61,974 bases of DNA from an uncultured Duodenibacillus sp. (GCA_944390715.1 CALXQS010000011.1:1-61974), one strand, 5' to 3'; numbered from the stretch's first letter, positions 39,691 through 50,249 are shown. The notes: generated from the letters alone by a model not told the origin. Made by a program: numbers and translations.

Positions 39691-40282
39691 GGATCATCTG
39701 CACGTTTGCGCTGTGGTTCCGGCAGCAAGCCGTCCATTCGGACGGCTGAAAAGCCTGGATGCCGAAGCGCGCAAGTTTTTTCGCAGCCTTGCGCACGAGC
39801 TTGTCTTTGGTAAAAATCACCTGAACTTTTGCTGAAAAAGCCAGATCAAGGAATTTTTGATCGTCAGGGTCTCGGCAGCGGCAAGGCGCCGGCTCGATGT
39901 TTTTCAAAATCAAAGCTGTGCGGACATAGTCTTCCATCAGGGCAATCTGTGTGCTTGCCTCAAGCCTAAATGCCGGACGTGAGATAACCTCAGCAAGCTC
40001 TTCCAGACAGCTGACGCTTGCAGCGGCTCGGATCAAGCCCGCCGACAGCTGCTGCTCAAGCAGTTCGCAGTCCTTGTCCTTCCAGTAGATGAGATCAAGC
40101 ACGACGTTCGTATCGAGCACCGCAAGCAGAGAGTTCGGGACGCTGCCGCGTTCGAACGGACTTGCGACGACGGCGTCTGCGTCGGCTTGAGCTTGGCGAA
40201 TGCGGTCAAGCACGCCCGCGCAGGGCAGCAGCGCAAATCGCGAACTTGACGAAATCTCCGCACAGACCTGTGCTCTATCCAT
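39662..40282 (-). CDS. PIN-domain protein (putative toxin-type endoribonuclease)
   Basis: Predicted metal-dependent RNase of the PIN family, 206 residues. The acidic cluster is visible: LDTNVVLDLIYW, a central glutamate in CLEELAEVI, and RDPDDQKFLDLA plus a final aspartate in FTKDK. About 55 residues precede the domain, unusually long, so an internal start is possible. ATG 40282 overlaps the acnA stop by eight bases (ATGGATAG), suggesting coupling to aconitase translation. No antitoxin-like gene is adjacent. Confidence 0.78.
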   Translation of the reverse strand: MDRAQVCAEISSSSRFALLPCAGVLDRIRQAQADADAVVASPFERGSVPNSLLAVLDTNVVLDLIYWKDKDCELLEQQLSAGLIRAAASVSCLEELAEVISRPAFRLEASTQIALMEDYVRTALILKNIEPAPCRCRDPDDQKFLDLAFSAKVQVIFTKDKLVRKAAKKLARFGIQAFQPSEWTACCRNHSANVQMILNQARSASE

Positions 40283-42980
40283 GTTCGGCAATGCGCTCGA
40301 GCATAAAGGGAAGAATGCCGTTGGCCTTGAGATAGGTGAGCTCTACCGGAGTATCGACGCGCACCTTCAAGGCGGCGCGCGTGCACGAGCCGTCTTCGCG
40401 GTGAATGACAAGCGTCACTGTGCCTTGAGGCTCAAGATGGTCAAGCCCCAGGATGTCGAATGTTTCTCGACCGGTGACGCCTAGTTCTGCAGTCCCCTCG
40501 CCGTTGGTGAACTCAAGCGGAAGCACCCCCATGCCTACAAGATTGGAGCGATGAATGCGTTCAAAGCTCTTGACGACAACCGCACGGATGCCGAGCAGTT
40601 TTGTCCCTTTGGCGGCCCAGTCTCGACTTGATCCCGTGCCGTATTCCTCGCCGCCGAACACGATGCAGGGCGTACCGCGCTTGAGGTACTCGCGGCTTGC
40701 CTCAAAGATGGGCATAACCTTGTTTTCAGGATAAAGCACCGTCCAGCCGCCTTCGACGCGCGAGCCGTCGGAGCGGGCGGGCACCATGAGGTTTTTGATG
40801 CGGACATTGGCAAATGCTCCGCGCATCATGACCTCATGGTTGCCTCTTCGCGAACCGAAGCTGTTGAAGTCCTGCGCGGCCACGCCGTGTTCGGACAGCC
40901 ATTTGGCGGCCGTGCTGTCCTTCGTAATGCGTCCGGCCGGCGAAATGTGGTCGGTCGTTACAGCATCTGCATAAATGCCCAGTGCTCGAGCGCCTTGAAT
41001 GTCTTCAAAGCGGCTCTGGGCGGCCTCAAAAAAGGGCGCTCTGGCAATATAGGTCGATTCCGGCCAGTTGTAGCAAGGTCCTGAAGCCGAGGCAACGGAC
41101 TGCCAGAGTTCGCCCGGATCGGTTTGAATTTTGATGTAGCTCTTTTTGAAGTTTTCCGGGTTTTCAGCCTGTACGAGCAGCGTGCGAATTTCTTTTTCTG
41201 TCGGCCAGATATCCTTGAGAAAAACGGCATTGCCCTCGGCATCGGCGCCCAGTGCGTCGTGCGCAAGATCGACGTTCATGCTGCCGGCAATGGCATAGGC
41301 AACAACGAGCGCAGGACTTGCCAAGAAATTGGCGCGAACCAGCGGATGAATGCGGGCTTCAAAATTCCTGTTTCCTGAGAGGACCGCCGCTACAGCCAGC
41401 TTGTTGTCCACAATGGCTTTGCTGATGTCGGGCGCAAGCGTGCCCGCATTGCCGATGCAGGTCGTGCAGCCGTAGGCGGCAACGCCAAAACCGAGCTTTT
41501 CCAGATAAGGCAGAAGGCCCGCGGACTTGAGATATTCAGTTACGGCGCGGCTGCCGGGAGCAAGGCTTGTCTTTACGCGAGGATGCACGCTAAGCCCTTT
41601 TTCGACCGCCTTTTTCGCAAGGAGTCCTGCTCCGATGAGCACCGAGGGATTGGAGGTGTTGGTGCAGGATGTGATGGCGGCTATCACGATGTCGCCGTGC
41701 GCGATTTTTCCTGTCTGCGTTGAAGCACTGCGGTCAGCCTCAGCGAGGGGGACGCCCAGACCTCCTTCTTCAACAGGAGCGGTGAGCATCGTCTTGAACG
41801 CCGAGCAGGCAGCTGAGAGCTCGATTCTTTCCTGCGGCTTTCTTGGTCCGGAGATCGAGGGCTTGACGTCGGCAAGGTCAATGTCGACGACTTCGGTATA
41901 GTCGATGTCGTTCTTGTCGGGAATGCCGAAAAGATGCTGAGCCTTGAAGTATGCCTCGATGAGAGCGGTTTGCTCTTCGCTGCGGGCGGTTTGCCGCAGG
42001 TAGGCGATGGTTTTTTCATCCACGCCGAAGTAGCCCATCGTTGCGCCGTATTCCGGCGCCATGTTGGCGATGGTTGCTCGTTCGGGCACGTCCAGAGCTC
42101 GTGCGCCGGGACCGAAGAATTCGACGAATTTGCCGACTACTTTCTTGGCGCGAAGCTTCTGCGTGACATAAAGCGCAATGTCGGTCGTGGTGCACTCGGC
42201 AGCGAGCTGTCCGTCAAGGTGGACGCCGACGACGTCGGGGGCGAGCATGTAGATCGGGCGCCCGAGCATGGCGGCTTCTGCCTCAATGCCGCCCACGCCC
42301 CAGCCGATGATGCCCAGACCGTTGACCATGACCGTGTGGCTGTCGGTGCCGACCACGCTGTCGGGCCAGATCAGACCGGAGTCGTCGATGAAGACGCCCC
42401 GGGCAAGGTATTCAAGATTAACTTGATGACAGATGCCGAAGCCAGGAGGGACAATTCGGAAGGTCTTGAAGGCCTGCATGCCCCATTTGAGAAATCCGTA
42501 GCGCTCTTGATTGCGCTCGAACTCGATGCGCATGTTTTCCTGCAGCGCTTCAGGACAGGCATTTTTGTCGATCATCACCGAGTGATCGATGACAAGATCA
42601 ACAGGCACGAGCGGCTCTACCTTGCAGGGATCAACGCCGCGGCTGCGGGCGGCTTCGCGCATGCTGGCAATGTCGACCAGAAGCGGAACGCCTGTGAGAT
42701 CCTGCAGCAGAACTCGGCTCACAACAAACGGCGTTTCTTTGCGCTCGCCCGCAGCGCGCCAGTCGGCGAGCCTTTTGACGGCTTCTTCATCAATGACGGC
42801 GCCGTCGCAGCTGCGCAGCACGCTTTCAAGCACAATGCGGATGGAGGCGGGGATGCGGGAGAGCTTCACGCCGAGCACTTCCTGCAGTTTGGGCAGGCTG
42901 TAGAAGCGGCAGCTGCGGCTGCCGCAGACAAGCGGTTCGAGGCAGGCTTCGCGCAAGGGGAGTGCGGCGCAGTTCGTCAT
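40275..42980 (-). CDS. acnA: aconitate hydratase, AcnA/IRP1 type
   Basis: Citrate-isocitrate isomerase with a 4Fe-4S cluster; 901 residues, as usual for AcnA. Motifs: GTDSHTVMVNGLGIIGWGVG near residue 215, the cluster cysteine in AITSCTNTSNPSVLIGAGLL near residue 440 and the pair YGCTTCIGNAGTL near residue 505. The C-terminal swivel domain has GGEEYGTGSSRDWAAKG. ATG 42980 has CGGAGAT nine bases upstream. It lies downstream of mdh on the same strand, but a terminator intervenes. Confidence 0.97.
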   Translation of the reverse strand: MTNCAALPLREACLEPLVCGSRSCRFYSLPKLQEVLGVKLSRIPASIRIVLESVLRSCDGAVIDEEAVKRLADWRAAGERKETPFVVSRVLLQDLTGVPLLVDIASMREAARSRGVDPCKVEPLVPVDLVIDHSVMIDKNACPEALQENMRIEFERNQERYGFLKWGMQAFKTFRIVPPGFGICHQVNLEYLARGVFIDDSGLIWPDSVVGTDSHTVMVNGLGIIGWGVGGIEAEAAMLGRPIYMLAPDVVGVHLDGQLAAECTTTDIALYVTQKLRAKKVVGKFVEFFGPGARALDVPERATIANMAPEYGATMGYFGVDEKTIAYLRQTARSEEQTALIEAYFKAQHLFGIPDKNDIDYTEVVDIDLADVKPSISGPRKPQERIELSAACSAFKTMLTAPVEEGGLGVPLAEADRSASTQTGKIAHGDIVIAAITSCTNTSNPSVLIGAGLLAKKAVEKGLSVHPRVKTSLAPGSRAVTEYLKSAGLLPYLEKLGFGVAAYGCTTCIGNAGTLAPDISKAIVDNKLAVAAVLSGNRNFEARIHPLVRANFLASPALVVAYAIAGSMNVDLAHDALGADAEGNAVFLKDIWPTEKEIRTLLVQAENPENFKKSYIKIQTDPGELWQSVASASGPCYNWPESTYIARAPFFEAAQSRFEDIQGARALGIYADAVTTDHISPAGRITKDSTAAKWLSEHGVAAQDFNSFGSRRGNHEVMMRGAFANVRIKNLMVPARSDGSRVEGGWTVLYPENKVMPIFEASREYLKRGTPCIVFGGEEYGTGSSRDWAAKGTKLLGIRAVVVKSFERIHRSNLVGMGVLPLEFTNGEGTAELGVTGRETFDILGLDHLEPQGTVTLVIHREDGSCTRAALKVRVDTPVELTYLKANGILPFMLERIAEHG

Positions 42981-43132
42981 TTTTTATCTCCGAAGTCAAT
43001 GGCGGCAGTTCGCTTCCTGACGCCAGAGCCTAGTGCAGTTAACTAAGGCAGGCGGCCAGGCCTTGTGACAGCGCATAATCAGCCAATTGTAGAAAAAAAT
43101 TTTCATCCGCCGACGAACTTTTCTTTTTGAAC

Positions 43133-43179
43133 GAAAAAAAAGAGCTCTTGCAGGCGTCAGTGAAGACGCCGGCAAGAGC
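43133..43179 (-). terminator. strong intrinsic terminator after mdh
   Basis: GCTCTTGCAGGCGTC (43144-43158) pairs with GACGCCGGCAAGAGC (43165-43179): 15 bp with one A-G mismatch and a 6-base loop. On the minus strand it is followed by a run of about nine T. It separates mdh from acnA. Confidence 0.9.
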
Positions 43180-43226
43180 GCTTGCATTGTCGTTTCTTGC
43201 TTAGACGTGAGCAAAGACGAACTGCC

Positions 43227-44210
43227 TTAGAGCAGGTGTTCTACGGCTGCGATTTCAGCCTGCAGCTCCTTGACCGTAGCCTCAAGCTTTTGCTGGCTGA
43301 ATGCGTCAAACTCAAGGCCCTGAACAATCTCATAGCCTCCCTTGCCGTCGCAGACGACGGGCATGCCGCAGATGACGCCTTCGGGCACGCCGTAGCTGCC
43401 GTCGGAGGGAACGCCCATCGTGACCCAGTCGCCGTTGGAGCCGAGGAACCAGTCGCGCATGTGGTCGATGGCTGCGGAGGCGGCGCTGGCAGCGGAGCTT
43501 GCGCCGCGCGCTTCGATAATCGCTGCGCCGCGCTTGGCGACCGTCGGGATGAATGTGTCGCGGTACCACTCAGCGTCAACGCACTCGGCGGCTTTTTGAC
43601 CGTCAATCGTGCAGAAGCGGATGTCAGGATACATCGAGGTCGAATGATTGCCCCAGACGGCCATTTTGTGAATGGTGCGCACGGGCTTGCCGGTCTGCGC
43701 CGAGAGCTGAGAAAGCGAACGGTTGTGATCAAGCCGCAGCATGGCTGAGAAGCACTTCGGCGACAGCGACGGAGCCGACTTCATGGCAATGTAGGCATTC
43801 GTATTGCAGGGATTGCCGACCACAAGAACCTTGACGTCGCGCGATGCAACGGCATCAAGCGCCTTGCCCTGCACCGTGAAGATGGCGCCGTTTGACTCGA
43901 GCAGCTCCGAGCGCTCCATTCCTTTGGTGCGCGGACGGGCGCCGACGAGAAAAGCGCAGTCTGCATCCTTGAATGCCTTCATCGGATCGGAGCAAGCCGT
44001 CATTTCAGCCAGCAGCGGGAAGGCGCAGTCCGAAAGCTCCATCATGACGCCTTTGAGGCGCTGTGCGCTTTCGGGAGTATCACGCTCCAAGAGCTGCAAA
44101 ATTACGGGCTGGTCAGGTCCGAACAAGTCGCCGGCTGCAATGCGAAACAACAGGGAATAGCCGATTTGGCCGGCCGGACCAGTGACGGCCACGCGAATGG
44201 GATTTTTCAT
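43227..44210 (-). CDS. mdh: malate dehydrogenase
   Basis: NAD-dependent malate/oxaloacetate interconversion; 327 residues of the cytosolic-type bacterial MDH. The N-terminal dinucleotide fold reads [19 protein letters not shown], the substrate arginines are in [11 protein letters not shown] and [21 protein letters not shown] is the cofactor block, and the catalytic histidine is in [14 protein letters not shown] 44210 is preceded by ATGGAGAAAC, a good Shine-Dalgarno sequence. In a Sutterella-like anaerobe it may mainly run towards malate and fumarate. Confidence 0.96.
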   Translation of the reverse strand: MKNPIRVAVTGPAGQIGYSLLFRIAAGDLFGPDQPVILQLLERDTPESAQRLKGVMMELSDCAFPLLAEMTACSDPMKAFKDADCAFLVGARPRTKGMERSELLESNGAIFTVQGKALDAVASRDVKVLVVGNPCNTNAYIAMKSAPSLSPKCFSAMLRLDHNRSLSQLSAQTGKPVRTIHKMAVWGNHSTSMYPDIRFCTIDGQKAAECVDAEWYRDTFIPTVAKRGAAIIEARGASSAASAASAAIDHMRDWFLGSNGDWVTMGVPSDGSYGVPEGVICGMPVVCDGKGGYEIVQGLEFDAFSQQKLEATVKELQAEIAAVEHLL

Positions 44211-44520
44211 TTTTTGTTTCTCCATAGCCGGTGGGCGCACCGGCAGCTTTCTGTTGGTAAGTGTTGCGGTTTGATGCGGGCAGTCTCCAAGGCGAGGGGA
44301 ACCAATGAACAAAACAGAGCAACGCAGCGCACCGCACCGTCAGACCGCTATGCTAGCGTGAATTGCGCGAGCCGGCTTAGGTGATTTTGTCTAAATTTGC
44401 AATTGCACCGGCTTGTGCCAGGTTCTTCAGCTCGCAGGAGGACGGCGCGCTGCAATAAAAAACGTCAGCGGGTGCAAGCCGCGCTGACGTTTGGCTGAAA
44501 AAGCCGATGATCAGAAAGCG

Positions 44521-45369
44521 TTATGCCGCTCGAGAGGTCGAGCCCTGCAGATTCAGCTTGGCAATGATCGTGGCGGCAATCTCTTCAATGGACTTGGTGG
44601 TCGAGTTCAGCCAGTGGATGCCGTTTGCGTTCATGAGACTTTCAGCTGCGGCAATCTCTTCACGGCAGTTTTCCAAACTGGCGTAGCGGGAGTTGGGACG
44701 GCGTTCATTGCGGATTTCCGAAAGGCGCTCGGGCTTGATCGACAAGCCGAAGAGCTTGTGCTTTAAGGGGAGCAGCGCATCGGGCAGGCACCCTCTGTCG
44801 AAGTCTTCGGGAATCAATGGGTAGTTGGCAACTTTGATGCCGAACTGCATGGCCAAAAACAGCGAAGTCGGCGTTTTGCCGGAGCGCGAGACGCCGACCA
44901 GAATGACCTCTGCTTCATCAAGGCCGCGGTTGGTTTGGCCGTCGTCGTGCGTGAGCGTGTAGTCGATGGCTTCAATGCGCTTGTTGTAGCGCTCCTCATT
45001 TTTGATCTTGTGCGTGGCCCCTACGGTGTGAACGCTCTTCATGCTGAGCTCGCGCTCAAGAGGCCCGACGAATGAGCGAAACAGCTCAATCTGAAATCCG
45101 TCGCAGGCAGTAATGAAGGCGCGCGACAAATTGGGGTCGACAAAAGTTGAGAAGACCAGCGCGCGGACATTTTTGCGGCGCTGCACGGCGTTGATCTTGT
45201 CAGCGGTCTGATGCGCTTTCTCGATGGTGTCGATAAAGGGGATGCGCTGCTTGTCGTAGCTGAGATCAGGAAACTGAGTGAGCACGGAGTGCGCAAGGGT
45301 TTCTGCCGTGATGGCGGTGCCGTCGCTTACGATGAATACGGGGCGCCATTGCGTATTTTCTTCAGTCAT
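44521..45369 (-). CDS. ppsR: PEP synthase regulatory protein (kinase/pyrophosphorylase, DUF299)
   Basis: Bifunctional enzyme that inactivates PEP synthase by ADP-dependent phosphorylation and reactivates it by phosphorolysis. About 282 residues: the N-terminal VFIVSDGTAITAETLAHS and the P-loop GVSRSGKTPTSLFLAMQ near residue 150 are the family marks. It is divergent from its presumed target ppsA, a standard arrangement. ATG 45369 is the family start. On the minus strand a TACAAT (45410-45415) could be its -10 box. Confidence 0.95.
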   Translation of the reverse strand: MTEENTQWRPVFIVSDGTAITAETLAHSVLTQFPDLSYDKQRIPFIDTIEKAHQTADKINAVQRRKNVRALVFSTFVDPNLSRAFITACDGFQIELFRSFVGPLERELSMKSVHTVGATHKIKNEERYNKRIEAIDYTLTHDDGQTNRGLDEAEVILVGVSRSGKTPTSLFLAMQFGIKVANYPLIPEDFDRGCLPDALLPLKHKLFGLSIKPERLSEIRNERRPNSRYASLENCREEIAAAESLMNANGIHWLNSTTKSIEEIAATIIAKLNLQGSTSRAA

Positions 45370-45686
45370 GCCGGGTCGTCTTGTAAAAAGGAAATTGCTC
45401 AACGTGCGCATTGTACACGCACCGTTGATGTCTCTCAGGGCATCGGCCAAACTATGGATTTCGAAAGTGTGCCCTAAAAAAATGGTGCTAATCCCGACGG
45501 AAGCGTTGTTTTTTAGCTAAAACGCCTAATTTCTCGGGAGCTTGGCTGCTAAGCACTTTTCCCAAGCCAGCCAAGACATTACAATATGGGGCGAATTTTT
45601 CAATGCCGTTCCTTTTTCGGGACCTTTTTTATTTTTGAAGCCTGGGTCTTTGGAAAGAGGATTCGTGAACAAATACAGAGGTTCAA
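45370..45686. other. divergent control region between ppsR and ppsA
   Basis: 317 bases with no gene. TACAAT on the minus strand (45410-45415) and on the plus strand (45580-45585) are candidate -10 boxes for ppsR and ppsA; both lack strong -35 elements. An AGAGG lies before the ppsA start. Confidence 0.45.
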
Positions 45687-48065
45687 ATGGTTCAAGGCCG
45701 CTATGTTTTTCCTTTTAGTCAGCTTCGCATGACGGACGTCGACCGCGTCGGCGGAAAGAATGCTTCTCTCGGCGAATTGCTCAGTCAGCTTACGAGCGCC
45801 GGCATCCGTGTTCCCGACGGCTTTGCCACGACTGCTGAAGCCTTCCGTCTTTTTCTGAAGGAAGGCGGTCTTGAAGACCGCATCTCCGAGCGCCTGACCG
45901 GGCTTGATGTTGAGGATGTCAAAGCACTTGCTCAGGCAGGCGCCGACATCCGCAAATGGATTGAGGAAGCGCCGTTTCCTGCCGAACTCGAAAAGGAAAT
46001 TCGCGCTTTTTACGAATGGCTCAAGGACGGGCAGGAAGAAATCTCGGTTGCCGTTCGCTCTTCGGCGACCGCAGAAGACCTTCCGGATGCTTCTTTCGCC
46101 GGTCAGCAGGAAACCTACCTCAATGTCGTGGGCATCGATCAGGTTCTCTCGCGCATGAAGGAAGTGTTTGCTTCGCTTTACAACGACCGTGCCATCAGCT
46201 ACCGCGTCCACAAAGGATTTACCCATGCCGAGGTCGCTCTGTCGGCCGGCGTGCAGCGCATGTGCCGCTCCGACAAGGGTGCTGCCGGCGTGATGTTCAC
46301 GCTTGATACTGAAAGCGGCTTTGATCAGGTTGTCTTCGTGACGGCCAGCTACGGTCTGGGCGAAACCGTCGTTCAGGGAGCCGTCAATCCCGATGAGTTC
46401 TATGTGCACAAGCCCATCCTCGCTCAGGGCAAGTATCCGATTGTCAGAAAGACGCTCGGCAGCAAGCTCATCAAGATGGAGTTTGATCCGGACAAGACTT
46501 CCGGCCGGTCCGTGCGCACGGTTGATGTGCCCGACGAGGAGCGCCGCCGCTTTGCCTTGACCGACGAAGACGTCGTTGAACTTGCCAAGTTTGCCTGCAT
46601 CATTGAGAAGCACTACGGTCGTCCCATGGACATTGAATGGGGCAAGGACGGCATTGACGGCAAGATCTACATCCTGCAGGCTCGTCCGGAAACGGTCAAG
46701 AGCCGTCAGAACAAGGCTGACGTGCAGCTGCGCTACACGCTCAAGGCCAAGAGCAAGGTCCTCGTTCAGGGGCGCGCCATTGGCCAGAAGATTGGCGCAG
46801 GTCCCGTGCGCATCGTTCACGGCGCCGATGAAATGGAGCGCGTCAAGAAGGGCGACGTGCTCGTGACCGACATGACCGATCCCAACTGGGAACCGGTGAT
46901 GAAGCGCGCCAGCGCGATTGTGACCAATCGCGGCGGCCGTACCTGCCACGCAGCCATTATTGCCCGCGAACTCGGCATTCCTGCTGTCGTCGGCTGCGGC
47001 GATGCGACTGATGTTTTGGAAGAGAACCAGCCGGTTACCGTGTCTTGCTCTGAAGGCGACACCGGCAACATCTATGACGGCATCCTTGATTTTTCCGTTG
47101 AAGAAAGCAAGCGCGGCGCACTGCCCGAGATTCCCGTCAAGATCATGATGAACGTCGGCAATCCTCAGCTTGCCTTTGAGTTCAGCCAGATTCCCAACTG
47201 CGGCGTAGGTCTGGCTCGTCTTGAATTCATCATCAACAACAATATCGGCGTGCATCCCAAGCTGGTGCTTGAGTACCCGAACATTCCCAGCGAGATGCGC
47301 GATGTCGTCGAGCGCGTTTCTGCCGGCTACTCTTCACCGCGCGAATTCTTCGTGAGCAAGATAGCCGAGGGTGTGGCCACCATTGCCTGCGCCTTCTATC
47401 CGCGCAAGGTGATTGTCCGCATGTCCGACTTCAAGAGCAATGAATACAGAAAGCTGATCGGCGGCGCGCACTACGAACCCGAGGAAGAAAATCCCATGTT
47501 GGGCTTCCGCGGCGCTTCGCGCTACATCGCGCACAGCTTCGCCGACTGCTTCGAGATGGAATGCGAGGCCATGAAGCGTGTTCGCGACGACATGGGACTG
47601 ACCAATGTCGAACTGATGGTTCCCTTTGTGCGCACCATCGCCGAAATTGAGCAGTGCGTTAAGCTTCTTGAGAAGAACGGCCTCAAGCGCGGCGAAAATG
47701 GTCTGCGCCTGAACATGATGTGCGAGATTCCTTCCAACGCGCTTCTTGCCGACAAGTTCCTTGACTATGTCGACGGCTTCTCGATCGGTTCCAATGACTT
47801 GACGCAGCTCACGCTTGGTCTGGACCGCGACTCGGGGCTCGTGGCCAGCAGCTTTGACGAACGCAATGATGCCGTCAAGGTGCTGCTGTCGATGGCGATC
47901 AAGACCTGCCGCGCCCGCGGCAAGTACGTCGGCATCTGCGGTCAGGGTCCGTCGGATCATGCTGACTTCGCAGCCTGGCTGATGAACGAAGGCATCGAGA
48001 GCATTTCGCTTAATCCCGATACCATCGTCGACACTTGGCGCAAAATTGCCACGATGAAGAAGTAG
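45687..48065 (+). CDS. ppsA: phosphoenolpyruvate synthase
   Basis: Pyruvate + ATP to PEP + AMP + phosphate, the gluconeogenic entry from pyruvate. The 792 residues hold an N-terminal ATP-grasp domain ([34 protein letters not shown]), the phosphohistidine domain with [20 protein letters not shown], and the C-terminal PEP-binding barrel with [17 protein letters not shown] and [12 protein letters not shown] 45687 follows AGAGG. Codon use is strongly biased, as for argG, hinting at high expression. It is controlled by the divergent ppsR. Confidence 0.97.
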   Translation: MVQGRYVFPFSQLRMTDVDRVGGKNASLGELLSQLTSAGIRVPDGFATTAEAFRLFLKEGGLEDRISERLTGLDVEDVKALAQAGADIRKWIEEAPFPAELEKEIRAFYEWLKDGQEEISVAVRSSATAEDLPDASFAGQQETYLNVVGIDQVLSRMKEVFASLYNDRAISYRVHKGFTHAEVALSAGVQRMCRSDKGAAGVMFTLDTESGFDQVVFVTASYGLGETVVQGAVNPDEFYVHKPILAQGKYPIVRKTLGSKLIKMEFDPDKTSGRSVRTVDVPDEERRRFALTDEDVVELAKFACIIEKHYGRPMDIEWGKDGIDGKIYILQARPETVKSRQNKADVQLRYTLKAKSKVLVQGRAIGQKIGAGPVRIVHGADEMERVKKGDVLVTDMTDPNWEPVMKRASAIVTNRGGRTCHAAIIARELGIPAVVGCGDATDVLEENQPVTVSCSEGDTGNIYDGILDFSVEESKRGALPEIPVKIMMNVGNPQLAFEFSQIPNCGVGLARLEFIINNNIGVHPKLVLEYPNIPSEMRDVVERVSAGYSSPREFFVSKIAEGVATIACAFYPRKVIVRMSDFKSNEYRKLIGGAHYEPEEENPMLGFRGASRYIAHSFADCFEMECEAMKRVRDDMGLTNVELMVPFVRTIAEIEQCVKLLEKNGLKRGENGLRLNMMCEIPSNALLADKFLDYVDGFSIGSNDLTQLTLGLDRDSGLVASSFDERNDAVKVLLSMAIKTCRARGKYVGICGQGPSDHADFAAWLMNEGIESISLNPDTIVDTWRKIATMKK

Positions 48066-48093
48066 GACTTTTCTCAGTAAAGGCCGCTTAATG

Positions 48094-48130
48094 AAACCGG
48101 TTTTCCGTGGTCAGGAAAACCGGTTTTTTT
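48094..48130 (+). terminator. intrinsic terminator after ppsA
   Basis: AAACCGGTTTTCC (48094-48106) pairs perfectly over 13 bp with GGAAAACCGGTTT (48114-48126) and is followed by more T. Confidence 0.93.
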
Positions 48131-48181
48131 CAATGAGAAGCAGGCGCTGAAGGTCTTTTGTCCTAGAAAAAGACCTTCAGA

Positions 48182-49666
48182 TCAAGCCCAAGCCGAGAAG
48201 TTGTGTCTGAGCACAAAGCCGATGCGAGAGACCGCCGAAAGAATCTGACTTTCGTTGAAAAAGCCAAAGCCCAGCACCAGACCTTTCAAAGGAGGCTGCT
48301 CGTGATAAAAGGAGCTTAGGTGACGAGTCTCCACGCCCTGCTCCAGGCAGAGCCTTTGAACGGCATGATCGTCGATATTCTGGTTTTTGAACGTAAAGAC
48401 GACATGCATGCCTTGTTCGCCTGAGGAAAACACTCCCCAGTCGCCGAATTCTCGCCGGCAGACCTCAAGCAGGTAATTTCTTCTTTCCTCGAAGATTTGG
48501 CGCATGCGGCGCAGGTGCGGCTCATATTGTCCTTCGCGGATGTATTGCGCCACCGCTGCCTGATAGAGCTCCTGTCCCTGACGATCAATCAGCAGCCGCA
48601 GACCGGAAAATAGTTCAACCAGCCGCTCAGGCACGATGAGGTATCCCAGACGCAGTCCAGGGAAAAGCACTTTGGAGAAGGTGCCCACGTAGATGACGTT
48701 TTCTCCGGAGTCCATGCCTTGCAAAGAGGGATAGGGGAGGTTGCCTCCATAACGCAGCTCGCTGTCGTAGTCGTCTTCGATGATCCATCCGCCGGTACGG
48801 CTGGCCCAGTCGAGCACTTCACTGCGGCGCCGCATGCTCATCATCATGCCCAAGGGGCACTGGTGAGAGGGCGTGAGATAAATTCCTTTGGCATCCGGCG
48901 CCATGGCCAGCCCAGTCTTCAGATTCAGCCCTTCCTTGTCAATAGGAGTAAAAACGGGATCCAATCCGCACAAACGAGCCGAGCTGTGCAGCAGCGGATA
49001 GCCGGGATCTTCAAAAAGGACTTTGTCGCCGGGGGTAAAGAGCGCCAGCAGGGTCATCGTCAGCCCAAGCTGGCTGCCTGATGTGACAACAACTTGAGAG
49101 GGGCTGCAGCGAACGCCGCGAAGACGTGAGGCAATCTTGCAGATTTCAAGCTTCAATTCCGGAAGTCCAGCAGGGTGAGAGTACACCATGTCCAGAAGCG
49201 ACTTGCGGGTAATGCGCTGCAAAATTGCGGCAAATTCTTTTCCCGGACTGGCGTCGGCTGAGGTGGAGACAATCGCCAGAGGAATGTTCTTCTGCGGGAG
49301 CAGTTCGCTCATAGCCGATCGCAGAAGAGAGGATTTTTCAGAGACAGGCTTGCTTTGGGTGTTTTCAGAAGAATTTGCTTCAGACGGAGCCTGAGGAAAG
49401 TCGGTTGATACAAACGAGCCTTTTCCGCGCGCAGTCTGAATATAGCCTTCAGATACAAGCAGCGCGTAGGCCGCGTCGACCGTGGCGCGGGCTACTCCAA
49501 GAGTGTTTGCAATCTGCCGAATGGGCATGAGGTGATCGCCGGGCCTGAGCAAGCCGTCGTCGATTGCTTTGATGATTCCGTCGGCTATTTGACGATCAAG
49601 TGAAATGCCGTTGTCGCGCTCTAGCTTGATGTCGGCGCGCATGAGTTCATGTTTTGTACGTGGCAT
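48182..49666 (-). CDS. MocR/PdxR-family transcriptional regulator (GntR + aminotransferase fold)
   Basis: PLP-binding transcription factor, 494 residues. An N-terminal winged helix of GntR type (LDRQIADGIIKAIDDGLL, then ANTLGVARATVDAAYALL) is joined by a Ser/Glu linker (about 90-130) to an aminotransferase class I-like domain with VVTSGSQLGL, EDDYDSELRY and the PLP-lysine segment YVGTFSKVLFPGLRLGY. Such proteins often control PLP or amino-acid genes near them. Here the divergent gene is an 88-residue unknown, so the target is unclear. The start could also be ATG 49642. Confidence 0.92.
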   Translation of the reverse strand: MPRTKHELMRADIKLERDNGISLDRQIADGIIKAIDDGLLRPGDHLMPIRQIANTLGVARATVDAAYALLVSEGYIQTARGKGSFVSTDFPQAPSEANSSENTQSKPVSEKSSLLRSAMSELLPQKNIPLAIVSTSADASPGKEFAAILQRITRKSLLDMVYSHPAGLPELKLEICKIASRLRGVRCSPSQVVVTSGSQLGLTMTLLALFTPGDKVLFEDPGYPLLHSSARLCGLDPVFTPIDKEGLNLKTGLAMAPDAKGIYLTPSHQCPLGMMMSMRRRSEVLDWASRTGGWIIEDDYDSELRYGGNLPYPSLQGMDSGENVIYVGTFSKVLFPGLRLGYLIVPERLVELFSGLRLLIDRQGQELYQAAVAQYIREGQYEPHLRRMRQIFEERRNYLLEVCRREFGDWGVFSSGEQGMHVVFTFKNQNIDDHAVQRLCLEQGVETRHLSSFYHEQPPLKGLVLGFGFFNESQILSAVSRIGFVLRHNFSAWA

Positions 49667-49870
49667 CTGGGCGTAAATCGGAGATTCTGCAGACTGACCG
49701 ATGTTAACGGTTTTCCGACGTCTTTTGAAGAGGCTTGTCGATTTGCAAGTAGATCAGCTCAAGCAAAGAAGCTTGCTGCAGAGAAGCTGAGCTTTTCGGC
49801 GAGCCGAAAAAAGTTGCTCGGAGCACCTGAGGATGCGTCGCTGTGCACAAGGCCTTACCGTGGTGCGCGG

Positions 49871-49876
49871 TATACT
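49871..49876 (+). promoter_or_regulatory. possible -10 box for the 88-residue gene
   Basis: TATACT lies 35 bases before ATG 49911 with no clear -35. It sits in the 244-base space shared with the divergent MocR gene, which could act here. Confidence 0.4.
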
Positions 49877-49910
49877 GCATGCCGAACAGTCGTATTTTCT
49901 TCTTCATCCT

Positions 49911-50177
49911 ATGTCCAATATTGAACCGCACGAAGTTGAGCGCGTCATGCAGGCTTTGCCGCCTGAAGCGCGCCTTGCCCTAAACACCATGGCCGAACTG
50001 CAAAGGCGTCCTGTTGAAGATGTTTTGCGCGATGAAATCGCCCGCTACATTGAAGGAAAGGTTCCTGCCATCGACATTGACTCCGCCATGGAGGGGATCA
50101 AGGCGACGGCTTGGCAGGCCGGCTACTTCATCGGGAGGCTGCGCAGTTTTGCTCGACGCATGAACGACGAAGAGTAG
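49911..50177 (+). CDS. small hypothetical protein, 88 residues
   Basis: Not recognised. It is soluble, helical and charged, with RRPVEDVLRDEIARYIEG suggesting a ribbon-helix-helix-like or short helical bundle, and a basic C-terminal stretch. ATG 49911 lies downstream of a TATACT box and an intrinsic terminator follows the stop, which supports a real single-gene transcript. No Shine-Dalgarno sequence is seen, so it may be nearly leaderless. Divergent from the MocR regulator. Confidence 0.65.
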   Translation: MSNIEPHEVERVMQALPPEARLALNTMAELQRRPVEDVLRDEIARYIEGKVPAIDIDSAMEGIKATAWQAGYFIGRLRSFARRMNDEE

Positions 50178-50218
50178 CGGGCGCTGCTCTGATTTTTGAC
50201 AAGTCTCTTTCGACAGAG

Positions 50219-50249
50219 GCGGCTTTCCTGATGGAAGGTCGCTTTTTTT
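50219..50249 (+). terminator. intrinsic terminator after the 88-residue gene
   Basis: GCGGCTTTCC (50219-50228) pairs with GGAAGGTCGC (50233-50242) over 10 bp with two G-U pairs and a 4-base loop, followed by seven T. Confidence 0.85.

Noticed and set aside
45600..47255. 551-residue minus-strand frame antisense to ppsA
   Set aside because: Same codon-bias shadow; the ppsA protein is unmistakable.
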